Positions 5,286-6,322 of a DNA stretch of 6,322 bases are shown piece after piece. The notes under the pieces are model-generated. The model searched no databases, was not told the origin of the DNA, and worked only from the letters and a program-made list of their open reading frames with translations. Both the position numbers and the translations under genes were made by a program. The DNA lies in assembly GCA_947302895.1 (NCBI GenBank), contig CAMYWU010000096.1:1-6322 (forward strand), in the 5' to 3' direction. Source of the DNA: an uncultured Clostridia bacterium (GTDB lineage Bacteria > Bacillota > Clostridia > Oscillospirales > Acutalibacteraceae). How positions within the stretch are numbered: position 1 is the stretch's first letter; the number at the start of each line of letters is the position of its first letter.

Positions 5286-6322
5286 TTACATATACTTTTT
5301 AATTTCATCAACTTTATTTGTCTGTTCCCAAGATACGCCGAGGTCTTCTCTGCCCATATGTCCGTATGCGGCAACATTCTTATAAATCGGCTTTCTTAAA
5401 TCAAGCTCTCTGATGATAGCAGATGGTCTTAAATCAAACACCTTGGAAACGATTTCGCTGATTTCTTCATCGCTCTTAATTCCTGTTCCGAAGGTATCAA
5501 CAAGAACTGATACCGGCTTTGCAACACCAATTGCATAGGCAAGCTCAACCTCGCATTTATCAGCAAGACCTGCGGCAACAACATTTTTTGCAACCCATCT
5601 TGCAGCATATGCAGCGCTGCGGTCAACCTTAGTCGGATCCTTACCCGAAAAAGCACCGCCGCCGTGGCGAGCATATCCGCCGTATGTATCAACAATTATC
5701 TTTCTTCCTGTTAATCCGCTGTCGCCCATAGGACCGCCGATAACAAATCTTCCTGTCGGATTAACATAGAAAATAGTTTCATCATCAAGAAGCTCAGCAG
5801 GAATTGTTGTTTTGATAACCTTTTCAACAATATCTGCACGAAGCTGAGCAAGAGAAACAAATTCGCTGTGCTGAGAAGAAATAACAACTGCAGCAACTCT
5901 GCTTGGCTTTCCGTCAACATATTCAACGGTTACCTGTGATTTACCGTCGGAATAAAGATAAGGAAGTGTTCCGTTTTCTCTTACCTCGGTAAGCTTTAAT
6001 GCAAGTCTGTGAGCAAGTGAAATCGGAAGGGGCATAAGCTCCTTTGTTTCGTTGCAGGCATAACCAAACATCATACCCTGGTCGCCGGCACCGTTGAGAT
6101 TATCCTCATCCTCTTCGTTATTCTTGAGCTCATATGATTTATCAACGCCCATTGCAATATCAGGAGACTGCTTGTCTATAGCAGTTAAAACAGCGCAGGT
6201 ATTGCCGTTAAAGCCCTTCTTATCATCATCGTAGCCGATTTCATTTACGGTTGTACGAACAATTGCATGAATATCAACCTGAGCCTTTGTTGTTATTTCG
6301 CCCATAACCAAAACCTGACCTG
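5286..6322 (-). CDS. metK: S-adenosylmethionine synthetase (5' end outside window)
   Basis: MetK joins ATP and methionine to form S-adenosylmethionine, the main methyl donor, in the cytoplasm. The frame stays open to the right edge (residues GQV precede the TTG codon at 6311-6309), and MGEITTKA at this point aligns with the interior of MetK. The gene therefore starts beyond the window; about 55 of roughly 400 residues are missing, including the N-terminal HPDK catalytic segment. Numbered from that TTG codon, visible signatures are [12 protein letters not shown] (74-85), the first family signature, and [16 protein letters not shown] (217-232), the phosphate-binding loop region. GHMGRED (318-324) and WEQ near the C-terminus are also typical. 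A short acidic loop (NNEEDED, 64-70) precedes the first signature. Convergent with the upstream genes, it has its own promoter off the window; any SAM riboswitch would lie there too. Confidence 0.97.
   Translation of the reverse strand, partial: GQVLVMGEITTKAQVDIHAIVRTTVNEIGYDDDKKGFNGNTCAVLTAIDKQSPDIAMGVDKSYELKNNEEDEDNLNGAGDQGMMFGYACNETKELMPLPISLAHRLALKLTEVRENGTLPYLYSDGKSQVTVEYVDGKPSRVAAVVISSQHSEFVSLAQLRADIVEKVIKTTIPAELLDDETIFYVNPTGRFVIGGPMGDSGLTGRKIIVDTYGGYARHGGGAFSGKDPTKVDRSAAYAARWVAKNVVAAGLADKCEVELAYAIGVAKPVSVLVDTFGTGIKSDEEISEIVSKVFDLRPSAIIRELDLRKPIYKNVAAYGHMGREDLGVSWEQTNKVDEIKKYM

Noticed and set aside
5033..5302. 89-codon + strand frame running from the AIM24-family gene across the terminator
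   Set aside because: It overlaps a real gene in another frame, crosses a strong terminator hairpin and ends inside metK; no domain is visible.
6303..6311. TTG or ATG near the right edge as the start of metK
   Set aside because: The frame continues upstream with GQV and the region aligns inside MetK; the N-terminal HPDK segment is missing, so the true start lies outside the window.

Overview
The window looks like ordinary chromosomal sequence from a low-to-moderate GC, endospore-forming member of the Clostridia (Bacillota). The strongest lineage evidence is an intact spoIIID, a mother-cell sporulation regulator found only in endospore formers. AG-rich ribosome binding sites, AT-rich spacers and a YfhO-family membrane protein agree with this. 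A gut Oscillospirales/Ruminococcaceae-type host is a reasonable guess but cannot be proven from the sequence.

Layout: six genes lie on the + strand and one on the - strand. (1) The C-terminal half of a YfhO-family membrane protein runs in from the left edge (to 1427). (2) A long, divergent ribose-phosphate pyrophosphokinase (PRPP synthetase, 1551-2726) follows. It overlaps by one base (3) a small membrane-anchored protein with a probable extracytoplasmic beta-rich domain (2726-3238). A large two-tier hairpin terminator (3242-3308) closes this unit. (4) spoIIID (3352-3606) and (5) proC, pyrroline-5-carboxylate reductase (3667-4464), come next; a good SigA-type promoter for proC overlaps the spoIIID stop codon. 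(6) An AIM24/TIGR00266-family protein (4507-5193) lies 42 bases after proC. A bidirectional terminator (5256-5278) separates it from (7) the convergent metK, S-adenosylmethionine synthetase, which runs off the right edge.

Functionally the genes are mostly housekeeping (PRPP supply, proline synthesis, SAM synthesis) with one developmental regulator and two proteins of unclear role. They do not form one pathway. I see no mobile element, CRISPR array, tRNA, rRNA, phage gene or defence system, and no clear sign of an undescribed system. The points most worth checking are the divergent Prs and its translationally coupled membrane partner, the inverted repeat upstream of prs, and the hairpin upstream of spoIIID, which contains SpoIIID-box-like sequences.
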